In this document: positions 17,566 to 24,714 of the stretch, piece after piece
Layout: each line of letters starts with the position of its first letter
Position numbering within the stretch: position 1 is the first letter of the stretch
DNA from: an uncultured Sinobacteraceae bacterium
GTDB lineage: Bacteria; Pseudomonadota; Gammaproteobacteria; Steroidobacterales; Steroidobacteraceae
Assembly: GCA_937902995.1 (NCBI GenBank)
Contig: CALEKY010000092.1
Span: 1 to 39,852, forward strand
Length of the DNA: 39,852 nt
Direction: 5' to 3'
Program-made: the position numbers and the translations under genes
Notes under the pieces: model-generated
Seen by the model: the letters and a program-made list of their open reading frames with translations, nothing else
What the model was told of the DNA's origin: nothing
The model's database searches: none

Positions 17566-17835
17566 TCATCTCAAGGGCCGCAAACATCTCGGACACACCG
17601 CGCGACTGGATCGCAAATCCTCGGTCGTGAACTCCGCTTGTTTCGCTTTGCATCGCGAGCATCGCAATCGCCGAGCAATGACGTGCGCCTGCGATGCCCA
17701 GCCGAAGCGCTGTGCGAAGTCGTAGCACTCGATCGCCTTGTAGTGCCCGCATTTGCGGCAACGCACGTAGACCTGACGGCCGGATTCGCCGAGATAGGCC
17801 AATGTGCCGGGTAATGGAGGGCGCTTTGCAGGCAT
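17566..17835 (-). CDS. Small zinc-ribbon protein
   Basis: An 89-residue protein with three cysteine pairs: CRKC (26-29), CSRC (59-62) and CPRC (81-84). The first two could bind one zinc ion in a rubredoxin-like ribbon, separated by about 30 residues (HYKAIECYDFAQRFGW). It resembles small uncharacterised proteins of Proteobacteria that start MPAKRPPLPGTL. Function unknown; a nucleic-acid or protein contact role would be usual for such ribbons. It lies 75 bp downstream of another small gene on the same strand that follows a LexA-type box, so both may be one damage-induced transcript. The plus-strand frames over this region are shadows without recognisable features. Confidence 0.7.
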   Translation of the reverse strand: MPAKRPPLPGTLAYLGESGRQVYVRCRKCGHYKAIECYDFAQRFGWASQAHVIARRLRCSRCKAKQAEFTTEDLRSSRAVCPRCLRPLR

Positions 17836-17910
17836 GGCCGCGAGCAGCCGGCCTCAGGCGGTGTGCACCCGAAAGCCAGCCGCATCCCTGGTCTGCGGTT
17901 CGGATGCAAA

Positions 17911-18156
17911 TCAATCCTCGCAGCTCAAGCACATCCGTTGCTGGCGCGAGTTGAATTGCGGCTGCGCCAAACGAGCTGCGCGTAGCTTGGGGATCAGCAC
18001 GTTGATCGTCATCAGCGCTTCCTTGCACCGGCGCGCTTCCGGGCTCAGCGTGGCTGCCGCCGGCAAGCCGGCCCCTGTTTCGTCCTCGAAATGTGCCGCC
18101 AACGTTTGAAGACGATCGATCGTCTCGTCGATCAATTGGACAGGGTCGATGAACAT
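17911..18156 (-). CDS. Small protein of unknown function, probably SOS-controlled
   Basis: An 81-residue acidic-to-basic protein, largely helical by eye (QLIDETIDRLQTLAAHFEDE ... EALMTINVLIPKLRAARLAQ), ending with a CLSCED cysteine pair. I do not recognise the family. A good ribosome-binding site (GGAGGG, 9 bases before the ATG) supports the start. A LexA-type palindrome 37-52 bp upstream lies over the probable -10 region, so expression is probably repressed by LexA and induced by DNA damage. The zinc-ribbon gene follows. Confidence 0.72.
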   Translation of the reverse strand: MFIDPVQLIDETIDRLQTLAAHFEDETGAGLPAAATLSPEARRCKEALMTINVLIPKLRAARLAQPQFNSRQQRMCLSCED

Positions 18157-18192
18157 GGAAGTCCGCCCTCCACGGTTGATGCTGATGAAGGA

Positions 18193-18208
18193 CTGTATAT
18201 AACTACAG
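18193..18208 (-). promoter_or_regulatory. LexA-type SOS box
   Basis: CTGTATATAACTACAG, which fits the gammaproteobacterial LexA pattern CTG-N10-CAG and extends to ACTGTA/TACAGT. On the minus strand it covers a TTATAT -10-like sequence, with TTGCCG about 18 bp before, so LexA binding would block transcription of the small gene at 18156. The site could also act towards the plus strand, but the next gene there is about 340 bp away with its own promoter-like site. Confidence 0.7.
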
Positions 18209-18359
18209 TTACCCTGTTGTCGGCAAGTCGGGCGGGCGACGAATGTCGGGTCGGCCTATTGGAGGGGGAGATAGGCGCGTCATTGTCCTCGTTCGCCCGC
18301 CCTTTCCGGCAAATGAGGGTGCGCCCGAAAAAAGGCAAGCAAAGATCGGGGATACCGCG

Positions 18360-18544
18360 TATAGTGCGTCTCGGCTCGCGACTTTCCTTTTTCTTTCCTT
18401 GGCCAAGCGCACTCGCGCCCCACCGGCCAATCCGAACCTAAAACCGATCGTTTCGAACCGCATGGAGACGGCTTCCAGGCCGTCATGTTTTACAGGCGCA
18501 TTCAAAGGCGATCTCGCCTCGCGCCATTTCGAGAGTTTGTAACA
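18360..18544 (+). promoter_or_regulatory. Probable -10 box and long structured leader of the RRM gene
   Basis: TATAGT at 18360-18365 is a plausible -10 (its -35 is weak), giving a leader of about 170 nt. In the leader are hairpins GACGGC TTCCAG GCCGTC (about 18466-18483) and AGGCG ATCT CGCCT (about 18507-18520). Long leaders are common in cold-regulated RNA-binding protein genes. I see nothing coding in the remaining 18209-18359 stretch. Confidence 0.4.
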
Positions 18545-18814
18545 ATGAGCAAGATTTATGTGGGCAACCTGCCCTTTACGGCCGATGAGAATGCGGTTCG
18601 CGAGCTGTTCGCACAGCACGGCACCGTCGATTCCGTGGCTTTGATCACGGATCGCGAAACCGGTCGTCCTCGCGGCTTCGGGTTCGTCGAGATGCCGCGT
18701 GCAGATGCTGCCCGCGCCATTCAGAACCTGAACGGCCAGAACATGGGCGGCCGCCCTCTCAAGGTCAACGAGGCGCAAGACAAGCCTCGTGGCGGCGGCG
18801 GTCGTCGCTGGTAA
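18545..18814 (+). CDS. RNA-binding protein with a single RRM domain
   Basis: An 89-residue protein made of one RNA recognition motif. RNP2 is KIYVGNLPF (residues 3-11) and RNP1 is RGFGFVEM (about 41-48); the aromatic residues that stack on RNA bases are present. The C-terminal tail is short and basic-glycine-rich (KPRGGGGRRW). Proteins of this size are single-stranded RNA binders, often cold-inducible or RNA chaperones. The ATG at 18545 (MSKIYVGNL) is the conserved start of the family; the longer open frame belongs to the leader. The perfect 13-bp hairpin just after the stop is probably its transcription end. Confidence 0.93.
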   Translation: MSKIYVGNLPFTADENAVRELFAQHGTVDSVALITDRETGRPRGFGFVEMPRADAARAIQNLNGQNMGGRPLKVNEAQDKPRGGGGRRW

Positions 18815-18820
18815 TCGAAG

Positions 18821-18849
18821 TGCGCCGCACGCCGTTGGCGTGCGGCGCA
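18821..18849 (+). terminator. Perfect 13-bp hairpin after the RRM gene
   Basis: TGCGCCGCACGCC, GTT, GGCGTGCGGCGCA, five bases after the stop codon. No T-run follows (TCTCTCC), so it may be a weak terminator or an RNA-stabilising 3' end. Confidence 0.6.
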
Positions 18850-18873
18850 TCTCTCCGCAAAAGTCACTTCATC

Positions 18874-19185
18874 ATGTCGTCCAACCGGAAAACCGGCGGC
18901 GACTTCGGCCTCGGCGCCGAATACCAAGATCGACGCGCAGCAGCACTGCGCGCCATGGAAGCGAAGGCTGAGCTGCGCAAATCGCGCATTGCCGCCCTAC
19001 GCGCTCCCGAGACACCATCAGCCGAACGAATATCTCTCTGGGAAAGCTTTCACGAGCTTCGCCTGCCCGTCGATCCGCATCATCGGCTCGTTCCGGTCAT
19101 TGCGAACGACACAGCGCTTTCCATCGGTGAAGTTCACGATGAGCAAAAGCGCCGCTTGGCGGCAAAGAGTGAGGTAAGACCATGA
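18874..19185 (+). CDS. Small protein of unknown function
   Basis: About 103 residues from the ATG at 18874 (MSSNRKTGGDFG). Residues 18-45 are Ala/Arg/Glu-rich and probably helical (RRAAALRAMEAKAELRKSRI). A later segment reads LPVDPHHRLVPVIANDTALS. No family recognised. The TGA overlaps the ATG of the next gene (ATGA at 19182-19185), so both are translationally coupled; a GAGG before that ATG also serves the second gene. Cytoplasmic; no signal or membrane segment. Confidence 0.65.
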   Translation: MSSNRKTGGDFGLGAEYQDRRAAALRAMEAKAELRKSRIAALRAPETPSAERISLWESFHELRLPVDPHHRLVPVIANDTALSIGEVHDEQKRRLAAKSEVRP

Positions 19186-19433
19186 GCACCGATTCCGCCG
19201 ATTCAGCCATCCTCGAGACGAGCTTTCAAATCGATTCCATCGTCCCGACTGCGGATCCGACGAACGGCTCCGCTCAATGGGTGAGATACGTGATCTCGCA
19301 AGGACCGAACGCCGAGAACGTCATTACCGGATTGCGCCAAGGCACGATCGACGAAGCGCACATCGCACTTCGCGAAATGGTCGAGCGGCTCAATGAACGC
19401 TGCGGCAAGTTGGCGAAGAAGAAGAGTAAGTGA
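19182..19433 (+). CDS. Small protein of unknown function, coupled to the preceding gene
   Basis: An 83-residue protein. Its core is WVRYVISQGPNAENVITGLRQG followed by a helix (DEAHIALREMVERLNERCG) and a lysine tail (KLAKKKSK). I do not recognise it. It is probably a soluble partner of the upstream product: the genes overlap by four bases and GAGG precedes the ATG. The end of the transcript is repeat block R10. Confidence 0.7.
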   Translation: MSTDSADSAILETSFQIDSIVPTADPTNGSAQWVRYVISQGPNAENVITGLRQGTIDEAHIALREMVERLNERCGKLAKKKSK

Positions 19434-19436
19434 TTC

Positions 19437-19580
19437 GCGGCAGGCTCGTAGCCTTTTCCCTTTTCCCTTTTCCCTTTTTCCTTGCCTTGGTGAATGGTGA
19501 ATAGTGAGTGGCTGGGCGCACAGCGCCCCTTCCCTTCTTCCCTTCTTCCCTTCTTCCCTCATTCCCTTTTCCTTCCCCTC
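19437..19580. repeat. Composite heptamer block R10 with GC hairpin
   Basis: GGCAGGCTCGTAGC module, then TTTTCCC units (19453-19480), GTGAATG, GTGAATA, GTGAGTG (19490-19510), hairpin GGGCGC ACA GCGCCC (19514-19528), then CCCTTCTT units of 8 bp (three exact) to about 19570. The right end encodes the tail RRGRKRE and stop of the minus-strand membrane protein. Confidence 0.85.
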
Positions 19581-20056
19581 CGCACCACGCTCGTAAGTGC
19601 CAGACCAAGCGCAAACGCTGCGTAATTGGCGACGAGCGCGCCGCGACCGATGTGTTTACGAAACCCAGGGCGGAATCGCCGAGGCGTGACCACATAGTCG
19701 ACGAAGAACGCGATTGCAGTCATGGCCGTCGCTTCGCCGAGAATTTGCGGCGTAGACACTCTCGCGCGCGAGCGTCGAACGCGGCCGAATGCAGCCTCGT
19801 AGAACGTCGCCCAGAAAATCGACATGGCGTGATGGATCGCATAGCCCACCGCCGTATGCCTGAGCGTCGCTCGACGCGTATACGCTTGCCGCTCGCCCCA
19901 AACCCACTGGCTCGGTCCATTCAATGCCCCCGCCGCGCTATCCTCCGCATGTTTGCTAGCTGCGGATAGAACGACCGTCGATAGAATCGATGCCGCCGAG
20001 CCCGATACCGCGGCATCTCGGAGCACACGACCGATGTTCTGCATTGCGTTGTTCAT
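19559..20056 (-). CDS. Small integral membrane protein
   Basis: About 165 residues from the ATG at 20056. Four likely transmembrane segments: SGSAASILSTVVLSA, VGYAIHHAMSIFWATFYEAA, LGEATAMTAIAFFVDYVV and VANYAAFALGLALTSVV. No catalytic motif; family not recognised (a histidine pair HH in segment 2 is notable). A longer frame to 20260 overlaps the divergent epimerase gene and is less likely. The last residues, RRGRKRE, come from the repeat block. Confidence 0.68.
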   Translation of the reverse strand: MNNAMQNIGRVLRDAAVSGSAASILSTVVLSAASKHAEDSAAGALNGPSQWVWGERQAYTRRATLRHTAVGYAIHHAMSIFWATFYEAAFGRVRRSRARVSTPQILGEATAMTAIAFFVDYVVTPRRFRPGFRKHIGRGALVANYAAFALGLALTSVVRRGRKRE

Positions 20057-20099
20057 GTACAAAGAAACGTCTTCCAGCGCGGGCACAGTTCCATACGTC

Positions 20100-20190
20100 A
20101 GTGCTGTGGACCGTAGACTGTAGGCTGCATAGCAAGCGCCGCGTTTCTCGCTCCATTGCGCTCCGCGGCCGACTGTCGCCTGTAGCCTCT
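20100..20190. repeat. Degenerate heptamer block R11 (ACAGTCT family)
   Basis: Reading GACCGTA GACTGTA GGCTGCA TAGC (20109-20132), the complement of GCAGCCT ACAGTCT ACGGTCC units, and a second GACTGTCGCCTGTAGCC stretch (20171-20187). It lies in the divergent promoter region of the membrane protein and epimerase genes. Confidence 0.6.
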
Positions 20191-20195
20191 TCGCC

Positions 20196-21467
20196 ATGAA
20201 CATTCTCCTCACCGGCATCACGGGCTTCATCGGGCGCAATCTCGCGCTTGCTCTGCGCAAAGCGGGTCATCGCGTGATCGGCGTCAGCCGGTCGGCGAGC
20301 GGTCCGGACATGATTCGCGGCGATTTCACGCGCGATCTACAACCGGAAGCGTGGGTGCCGAGGCTTCGCGGCGTCGATGTCGTGATCAATGCCGTCGGCA
20401 TCCTTCGCGAAAGCGGCTCGCAGACCTTCGACTCGGTGCATACGCGCGCGCCGCAAGCGCTGTTCGAAGCCTGCGTGCAGGCAGGCGTCAAACGCGTGAT
20501 TCAGATTTCCGCACTCGGTGCCGCCAACGGTCGAAGCGGTTATTTCCGGAGCAAGCACGCCGCCGACGAATTCCTTGCCTCGCTGCCGCTCGACTGGACG
20601 ATCGTGCAACCGTCGATCGTTTATGGCGAAGGCGGAACGAGCGCGCGCTTGTTTACGATGCTGGCCTCGCTTCCGGTGATCGGCGTCCCGGGCCGAGGCG
20701 AGCAGCGCGTTCAGCCAATACATGTCGATGACGTTTGCGCCGCCATCGCGGCCTTGTGCGAGCTTTCCGAAATGCGCAGACGGATCGCGCTCGTCGGACC
20801 TCGAGAGATGTTCTTCAAAGAACTACTGCTCGCGCTGCGCGCTTCGATGGGTCTTGGTCGCGGACACGTGCTTCACGTGCCGATGTTTCTGATGCGCCTC
20901 GGCGCAGGCATCGCCGAGATGTCCTCCCGTTCCCTCCTGGATCGCGAAACGCTCGCGATGCTCGAGGCCGGCAACGTCGCCGATGCATCGGTTACGACTC
21001 GATTACTCGGCAGGCCGCCACGCGACGTCAGAGAGTTCGTATCACGGGAAACACGTGCACATATTGCACGTGCGGCGCAGCTCGGTTGGCTGTTGCCGCT
21101 GCTTCGTATCGGCATCGCCCTCGTATGGCTGTGGACCGGCGTCGTATCGCTCGGCTTGTATCCGCGCGAAGCAAGCTACGAACTGCTGTATCGGACAGGC
21201 GTGCCTGCCAGTCTCGCGCCCGTGCTCTTATACGGCGCGGCCATGCTCGATTTGTTGCTCGGCGTTGCCACACTCATCGTGCGCCGGCGACGTTGGCTAT
21301 GGCTCGCGCAGATCGCATTGATCCTGACGTATACCGCCATCATCACGCTCAAGCTTCCGGAATTCTGGCTGCATCCGTATGGGCCGATTCTCAAGAACCT
21401 CCCGATGCTGATCGCGTTGTACATGCTGTACGAGCTCGAGAGACCGTCGTGGAATACCTCATCGTAA
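20196..21467 (+). CDS. NAD(P)-epimerase-like SDR fused to a DoxX-like membrane domain
   Basis: A 423-residue fusion. Residues 1-about 285 are an extended-SDR domain: GITGFIGRNLALAL nucleotide-binding motif, then SALGA and YFRSKHAADE (Tyr...Lys), typical of atypical SDRs close to NDUFA9/complex I-type epimerases. Residues about 295-410 hold four membrane segments of DoxX-like type (LLPLLRIGIALVWLWTG; LYPREASYELL; APVLLYGAAMLDLLLGVATL; LALYMLYELE). The fusion occurs in Proteobacteria with a DUF2269 gene next to it, as here (19-bp overlap). Role probably in membrane redox or quinone biology; the substrate is unknown. Confidence 0.9.
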   Translation: MNILLTGITGFIGRNLALALRKAGHRVIGVSRSASGPDMIRGDFTRDLQPEAWVPRLRGVDVVINAVGILRESGSQTFDSVHTRAPQALFEACVQAGVKRVIQISALGAANGRSGYFRSKHAADEFLASLPLDWTIVQPSIVYGEGGTSARLFTMLASLPVIGVPGRGEQRVQPIHVDDVCAAIAALCELSEMRRRIALVGPREMFFKELLLALRASMGLGRGHVLHVPMFLMRLGAGIAEMSSRSLLDRETLAMLEAGNVADASVTTRLLGRPPRDVREFVSRETRAHIARAAQLGWLLPLLRIGIALVWLWTGVVSLGLYPREASYELLYRTGVPASLAPVLLYGAAMLDLLLGVATLIVRRRRWLWLAQIALILTYTAIITLKLPEFWLHPYGPILKNLPMLIALYMLYELERPSWNTSS

Positions 21468-21913
21468 AGACGGTGCACATCCTGTCGTCGACGGTGCTGT
21501 TCGGCACCGGCATCGGCTCTGCGTATTACATGCTGTTCACGAGCCTGACGCGTGATGCGCATGCCGTAGCAAGCGTCGTTCGCCTCGTCGTCATCGCCGA
21601 TTGGGTCTTCACGACGACAACGATCGTCATTCAGCCGCTCACCGGTCTGTATCTCATCCACTTGATGGGCTACCCGCTCGCGAGCGCCTGGATTCTCTGG
21701 TCGATCGTGCTGTACTTCGTTGCCGGCGCGGCGTGGCTACCGGTCGTATGGATGCAGATCAAGATGCGCGACATGGCACGAGTTGCTGCCGCATCGAACA
21801 GTCCGTTGCCGCCCAAGTATTGGGCGTATTTGAAGCTTTGGACGGCGCTCGGTGTCGTCGCCTTCGGCGCACTCGTCGTCGTGTTCTACTTGATGGTTGC
21901 AAAACCCGTTTGA
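21449..21913 (+). CDS. DUF2269 family integral membrane protein
   Basis: About 154 residues from a GTG, starting inside the end of the epimerase gene (19-bp overlap). Four hydrophobic segments: IVKTVHILSSTVLFGTGIG, VVIADWVFTTTTIVIQPLTG, LWSIVLYFVAGAAWLPVVW and LWTALGVVAFGALVVVFYLM. His in KTVHILS is typical of the DUF2269 family. It is probably co-translated with the fusion protein and acts with it in the inner membrane. A much longer frame upstream is a shadow of the epimerase. The last 28 bp overlap the 3' end of the opposite gene. Confidence 0.85.
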   Translation: MEYLIVKTVHILSSTVLFGTGIGSAYYMLFTSLTRDAHAVASVVRLVVIADWVFTTTTIVIQPLTGLYLIHLMGYPLASAWILWSIVLYFVAGAAWLPVVWMQIKMRDMARVAAASNSPLPPKYWAYLKLWTALGVVAFGALVVVFYLMVAKPV

Positions 21914-22437
21914 TGCCGAACGCGGGTCGCGACGCGTAGCGTCCGCCAGAACTCTTCCAGCACCGGTACGCCACCAAAGACGAAAATACCGAACAGCACG
22001 GCGACAAGCTTGAACGGCCGCAATGCGGGATCGCGAAGCGCGATGCGCCAGACACCGTCCGCGTTCGACCACTCGATGACGATCCAGCTGGCGATTGCCG
22101 CCAGCGGCAATACGTCCATGAAGCCATGCGCGTGCTGTTCGAGCGGCGAGATGTGTCGCCGCGGCTGCGTATAGCGCACGTCCGCATACGAAAGCACGGT
22201 GTGTACGACGCCTGCAACCGTCACGAGAATGAACAACGTGCGCGACGGCGCGAACAGCGCGATACCGAGCACGACGATCGCCATCGTTGCGAATTGGGCG
22301 ACATGGAACAGACCTTCGACCCGCCCCGACGTGTGCTCGATATCGCTGCGGCGATGGCACAAATAATCGATTCCGCCAGCGACGAGCCATCCGGGATAGA
22401 AACCGTAGGCGATCAAGCAGTAAATTTCGCTGCGCAT
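21886..22437 (-). CDS. Integral membrane protein of unknown function
   Basis: A 183-residue protein with five predicted transmembrane stretches: YCLIAYGFYPGWLVAGGIDY, LFHVAQFATMAIVVLGIALF, TLFILVTVAGVVHTVLSYAD, FMDVLPLAAIASWIVIEW and FKLVAVLFGIFVFGGVPVLEE. Several His residues (DYLCHRRSDIEHTSGRVEGLFH; SPLEQHAHGFMDVLP) resemble metal-binding clusters of membrane-bound enzymes, but I cannot assign a family. It converges on the DUF2269 gene with a 28-bp overlap. Confidence 0.78.
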   Translation of the reverse strand: MRSEIYCLIAYGFYPGWLVAGGIDYLCHRRSDIEHTSGRVEGLFHVAQFATMAIVVLGIALFAPSRTLFILVTVAGVVHTVLSYADVRYTQPRRHISPLEQHAHGFMDVLPLAAIASWIVIEWSNADGVWRIALRDPALRPFKLVAVLFGIFVFGGVPVLEEFWRTLRVATRVRHQTGFATIK

Positions 22438-22480
22438 CGCCTTCGTCGCAAAGCTGCCTCTTTGAACGCAGCGCGTAACC

Positions 22481-23239
22481 TCATTGGGTTTGCTCGATCT
22501 CGAGCTTCAGTTGCGGCACCATACCCTTCTGCCAAGCGTCGGCATCGGGATCGACGTCGGCGTATCGGATGTCGCTTCGCGCGTCGCGCTTTTCCGCGCT
22601 CGACACTTCAAAGCGCCGATCGCGCTCGGCCACCATTTCCGGATCGGCTTCGAGCGCCTCCGTAAATGCCATCATCAACATCGGAATCCCGGTCGGCAGA
22701 CCCAAACCTGCCGGATCGTTCTCGTTCGTCCCGAGCATGTGCCAGGTGTGCCATGTCTTGCCGTACGTGCCCGCAAGCTTTTCCATCAGTGCGTGCTCGG
22801 CAACCTGGGGAATGCCCGGTGCGATCAACGTGCCCGAGCGCACCTCGTGAACGTGACTGTGCCAGAGATGTTTCTCCTGCTGCGGCAACTGTTCGAACAA
22901 TGCGCGCGAGATGATGTACTCGATGCCCATGAGCTTCGCGTTCGCCGAATTGCCGTCGAAAATCACGCACTGGATCAGTTCTTCGTTGAGATGCCCGCAG
23001 TAGTGATGCGCCTCGACCTGGCGCTGCGGGCTGCCGCTGTAGAAATGAAAACCGTCGAGATAGGCATCGAGCGCGCGCAGCGGCGCCTTGCCCTGCAATA
23101 GATCCGCGCCGGCTTCCAATGCCTTTGTCTTGGCAGTTTCCTCGCGACCGGGCGAAGTGACGCTCGACTCCGTGCGTTCCCCGCCGCACGCAGACAACAA
23201 CACAGTCCCGGCAACGAATCCGAACGTCCGCAACTTCAT
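22481..23239 (-). CDS. DUF1264 family lipoprotein (OBAP-like)
   Basis: A 252-residue protein. A lipoprotein signal peptide ends LLSACGG with the acylated Cys18. The mature part is DUF1264: FHFYSGSPQRQVEAHHYCGHLNEEL, QCVIFDGNSANAKLMGIEYIIS, HLWHSHVHEV and GKTWHTWH, rich in conserved His. Plant members are the oil-body-associated proteins; bacterial members are uncharacterised and often exported. Function unknown, metal or lipid binding is possible. The start at 23239 is fixed by the lipobox; the much longer frame upstream covers repeat block R12 and is not coding. Confidence 0.85.
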   Translation of the reverse strand: MKLRTFGFVAGTVLLSACGGERTESSVTSPGREETAKTKALEAGADLLQGKAPLRALDAYLDGFHFYSGSPQRQVEAHHYCGHLNEELIQCVIFDGNSANAKLMGIEYIISRALFEQLPQQEKHLWHSHVHEVRSGTLIAPGIPQVAEHALMEKLAGTYGKTWHTWHMLGTNENDPAGLGLPTGIPMLMMAFTEALEADPEMVAERDRRFEVSSAEKRDARSDIRYADVDPDADAWQKGMVPQLKLEIEQTQ

Positions 23240-23304
23240 GACAGTCCCGAGCGCCTGACAACGCATTCGGGACGTTTCAACACGACGGTCGGTTCCGCCG
23301 TGGT

Positions 23305-23404
23305 CCGTGACAAGTGACTCGCGACTCGCCGGCGCGATCGCGCCGCACCTCCCTTTTCCCCTTTCCCTTTTCCCCTTTCCCTTTCCGCTCCCGCTTCCCC
23401 AGCA
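23305..23404. repeat. Heptamer block R12 with 14-bp palindrome
   Basis: GTGACAA GTGACTC GCGACTC units (23307-23328), palindrome GGCGCGATCGCGCC (23331-23344), pyrimidine tract of TTTTCCC-type units (23348-23401), and CAGCCTACAG at the right end, which gives the PobA stop codon. This is the plainest form of tract, hairpin, tract. Confidence 0.85.
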
Positions 23405-23406
23405 GC

Positions 23407-24573
23407 CTACAGCGGCAAACCGACGTAATTCTCCGCGAGCACCTTTTGCGCGGCGGGCGAACTGAAGAGATAGTTCAGCTCCGTCTCCTGAATGCGATTC
23501 GTGAACTCGTCCTGACCCGGGAAGTGGTGGAGCTGCGTCGTCATCCACCACGAGAATCGCACTGCATTCCAGATGCGGCGCAAGGCGCGCGCCGAGTAAC
23601 CGTCGAGACCGCGCTCCGTGCCTTGTTTGTAGAAGTCGCGAAATGCCTCGTACAGGTAGAAGACATCGCTTGCTGCGAGATTCAAACCTTTCGCACCGGT
23701 CGGCGGCACGATGTGCGCGGCATCGCCTGCGAGGAACAACTTGCCGTAGCGCAACGGCTCCGCAACGAAGCTGCGCAGCGGCGCGATGCTCTTCTCTAGC
23801 GACGGACCCGTCGTCATGCGTGCGGCGACGTCCTCGCCGATGCGCAGCTTGAATTCCTCCCAGAAACGCTCGTCGCTCCAGTTCTCGACGCGATCGTCGA
23901 GCGAGCATTGCACGTAGCAGCGGACACGCGTCAGCGAACGCATGCTGGCGAGCGCAAAGCCGCGCTCCGAATTCGTATAGATGAGCTCATCCCAAGCCGG
24001 CGGAACGTCCGCTAGCAGCCCGAGCCAGCCGAACGGATAGGTACGCTCGTAGACGGTCAGCTTGTCGGCCGGAATCGTGCGCCGGCTGACACCATGGTAA
24101 CCGTCGCAACCAGCAATGAAATCGCACTCCAACTCGTGCTGCTTGCCATGCTGCACGAACGTGACCTTCGGACGGTCCGTGACGTCGTGCAGAGTGACCG
24201 ACTCCGCCTCGTAGTACGAGACAGCGCCGCTCTTGCTGCGCGCCTCCATGAGATCGCGCGTGATCTCGGTCTGACCGTAGACGATGACGGGCTTACCGAC
24301 GAACTCCTTGAAATTGATGCGCTGCCGTTTGCCGCGAAACCCGATCTCGACGCCTTCGTGAGTCAAGGATTCGCGGTGCAATCGATCCGCCACGCCGGCG
24401 TGCTCCAGGATTTGCACCGTGCCTTGCTCCAGCACGCCGGCACGGATGCGTCCGAGCACATATTCGGGTGTCCGCTGTTCGAGGATGACGGCATCGATGC
24501 CCTCATTGTGAAGCAACTGACCGAGCAAGAGGCCGGCCGGACCGGCACCGACAATGGCAACCTGGGTTTTCAT
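23407..24573 (-). CDS. pobA: 4-hydroxybenzoate 3-monooxygenase
   Basis: A 388-residue FAD monooxygenase that hydroxylates 4-hydroxybenzoate to protocatechuate with NADPH and oxygen. The FAD-binding start is TQVAIVGAGPAGLLLGQLL; RIRAGVLEQGTV follows; the DG motif is CDGYHGVSR; LFLAGDAAHIVPPTGAKGLN is the second FAD contact. It matches PobA over its whole length (family about 390-395 residues). The AraC regulator gene next door is divergent, as in other pob loci. The upstream ATG of the longer frame lies in the intergenic region; the ATG at 24573 starts at the FAD strand. Confidence 0.95.
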   Translation of the reverse strand: MKTQVAIVGAGPAGLLLGQLLHNEGIDAVILEQRTPEYVLGRIRAGVLEQGTVQILEHAGVADRLHRESLTHEGVEIGFRGKRQRINFKEFVGKPVIVYGQTEITRDLMEARSKSGAVSYYEAESVTLHDVTDRPKVTFVQHGKQHELECDFIAGCDGYHGVSRRTIPADKLTVYERTYPFGWLGLLADVPPAWDELIYTNSERGFALASMRSLTRVRCYVQCSLDDRVENWSDERFWEEFKLRIGEDVAARMTTGPSLEKSIAPLRSFVAEPLRYGKLFLAGDAAHIVPPTGAKGLNLAASDVFYLYEAFRDFYKQGTERGLDGYSARALRRIWNAVRFSWWMTTQLHHFPGQDEFTNRIQETELNYLFSSPAAQKVLAENYVGLPL

Positions 24574-24714
24574 CGTATCGAGACGAGTGGCGAAAATTCG
24601 GCACGATCCTCTCCCGCGACGAGTCGGGTGACGATAGAAAAAAGCCAGGAATTCTTGGACTTTTCCCAACCGAGGGGGTAGGTTTCTCTCCCCACGAATT
24701 CGGCTTTCGATCCC
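24574..24714. promoter_or_regulatory. pobA/pobR intergenic control region
   Basis: A 141-bp divergent gap. Small dyads are visible: TTGG ACTTTTC CCAA (24656-24670) and the near-palindrome CCAGGAATTCTTGG (24646-24659). No promoter of convincing quality was found. PobR-type regulators bind such a gap to activate pobA with 4-hydroxybenzoate; which dyad is used is not known. Confidence 0.4.

Noticed and set aside
17461..17814. Plus-strand 117-residue frame
   Set aside because: It starts in a heptamer block, and the minus strand encodes a protein with three clear CxxC pairs.
20735..21448. Long upstream extension of the DUF2269 frame
   Set aside because: Arg-rich shadow of the epimerase gene; the real gene starts at the GTG at 21449.
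23240..23908. N-terminal extension of the DUF1264 frame
   Set aside because: Runs through block R12 and antisense to pobA; the lipobox signal peptide fixes the start at 23239.
24646..24670. Definite PobR operator
   Set aside because: Short dyads are present, but none repeats or matches a pattern I can verify, so only the region is given.
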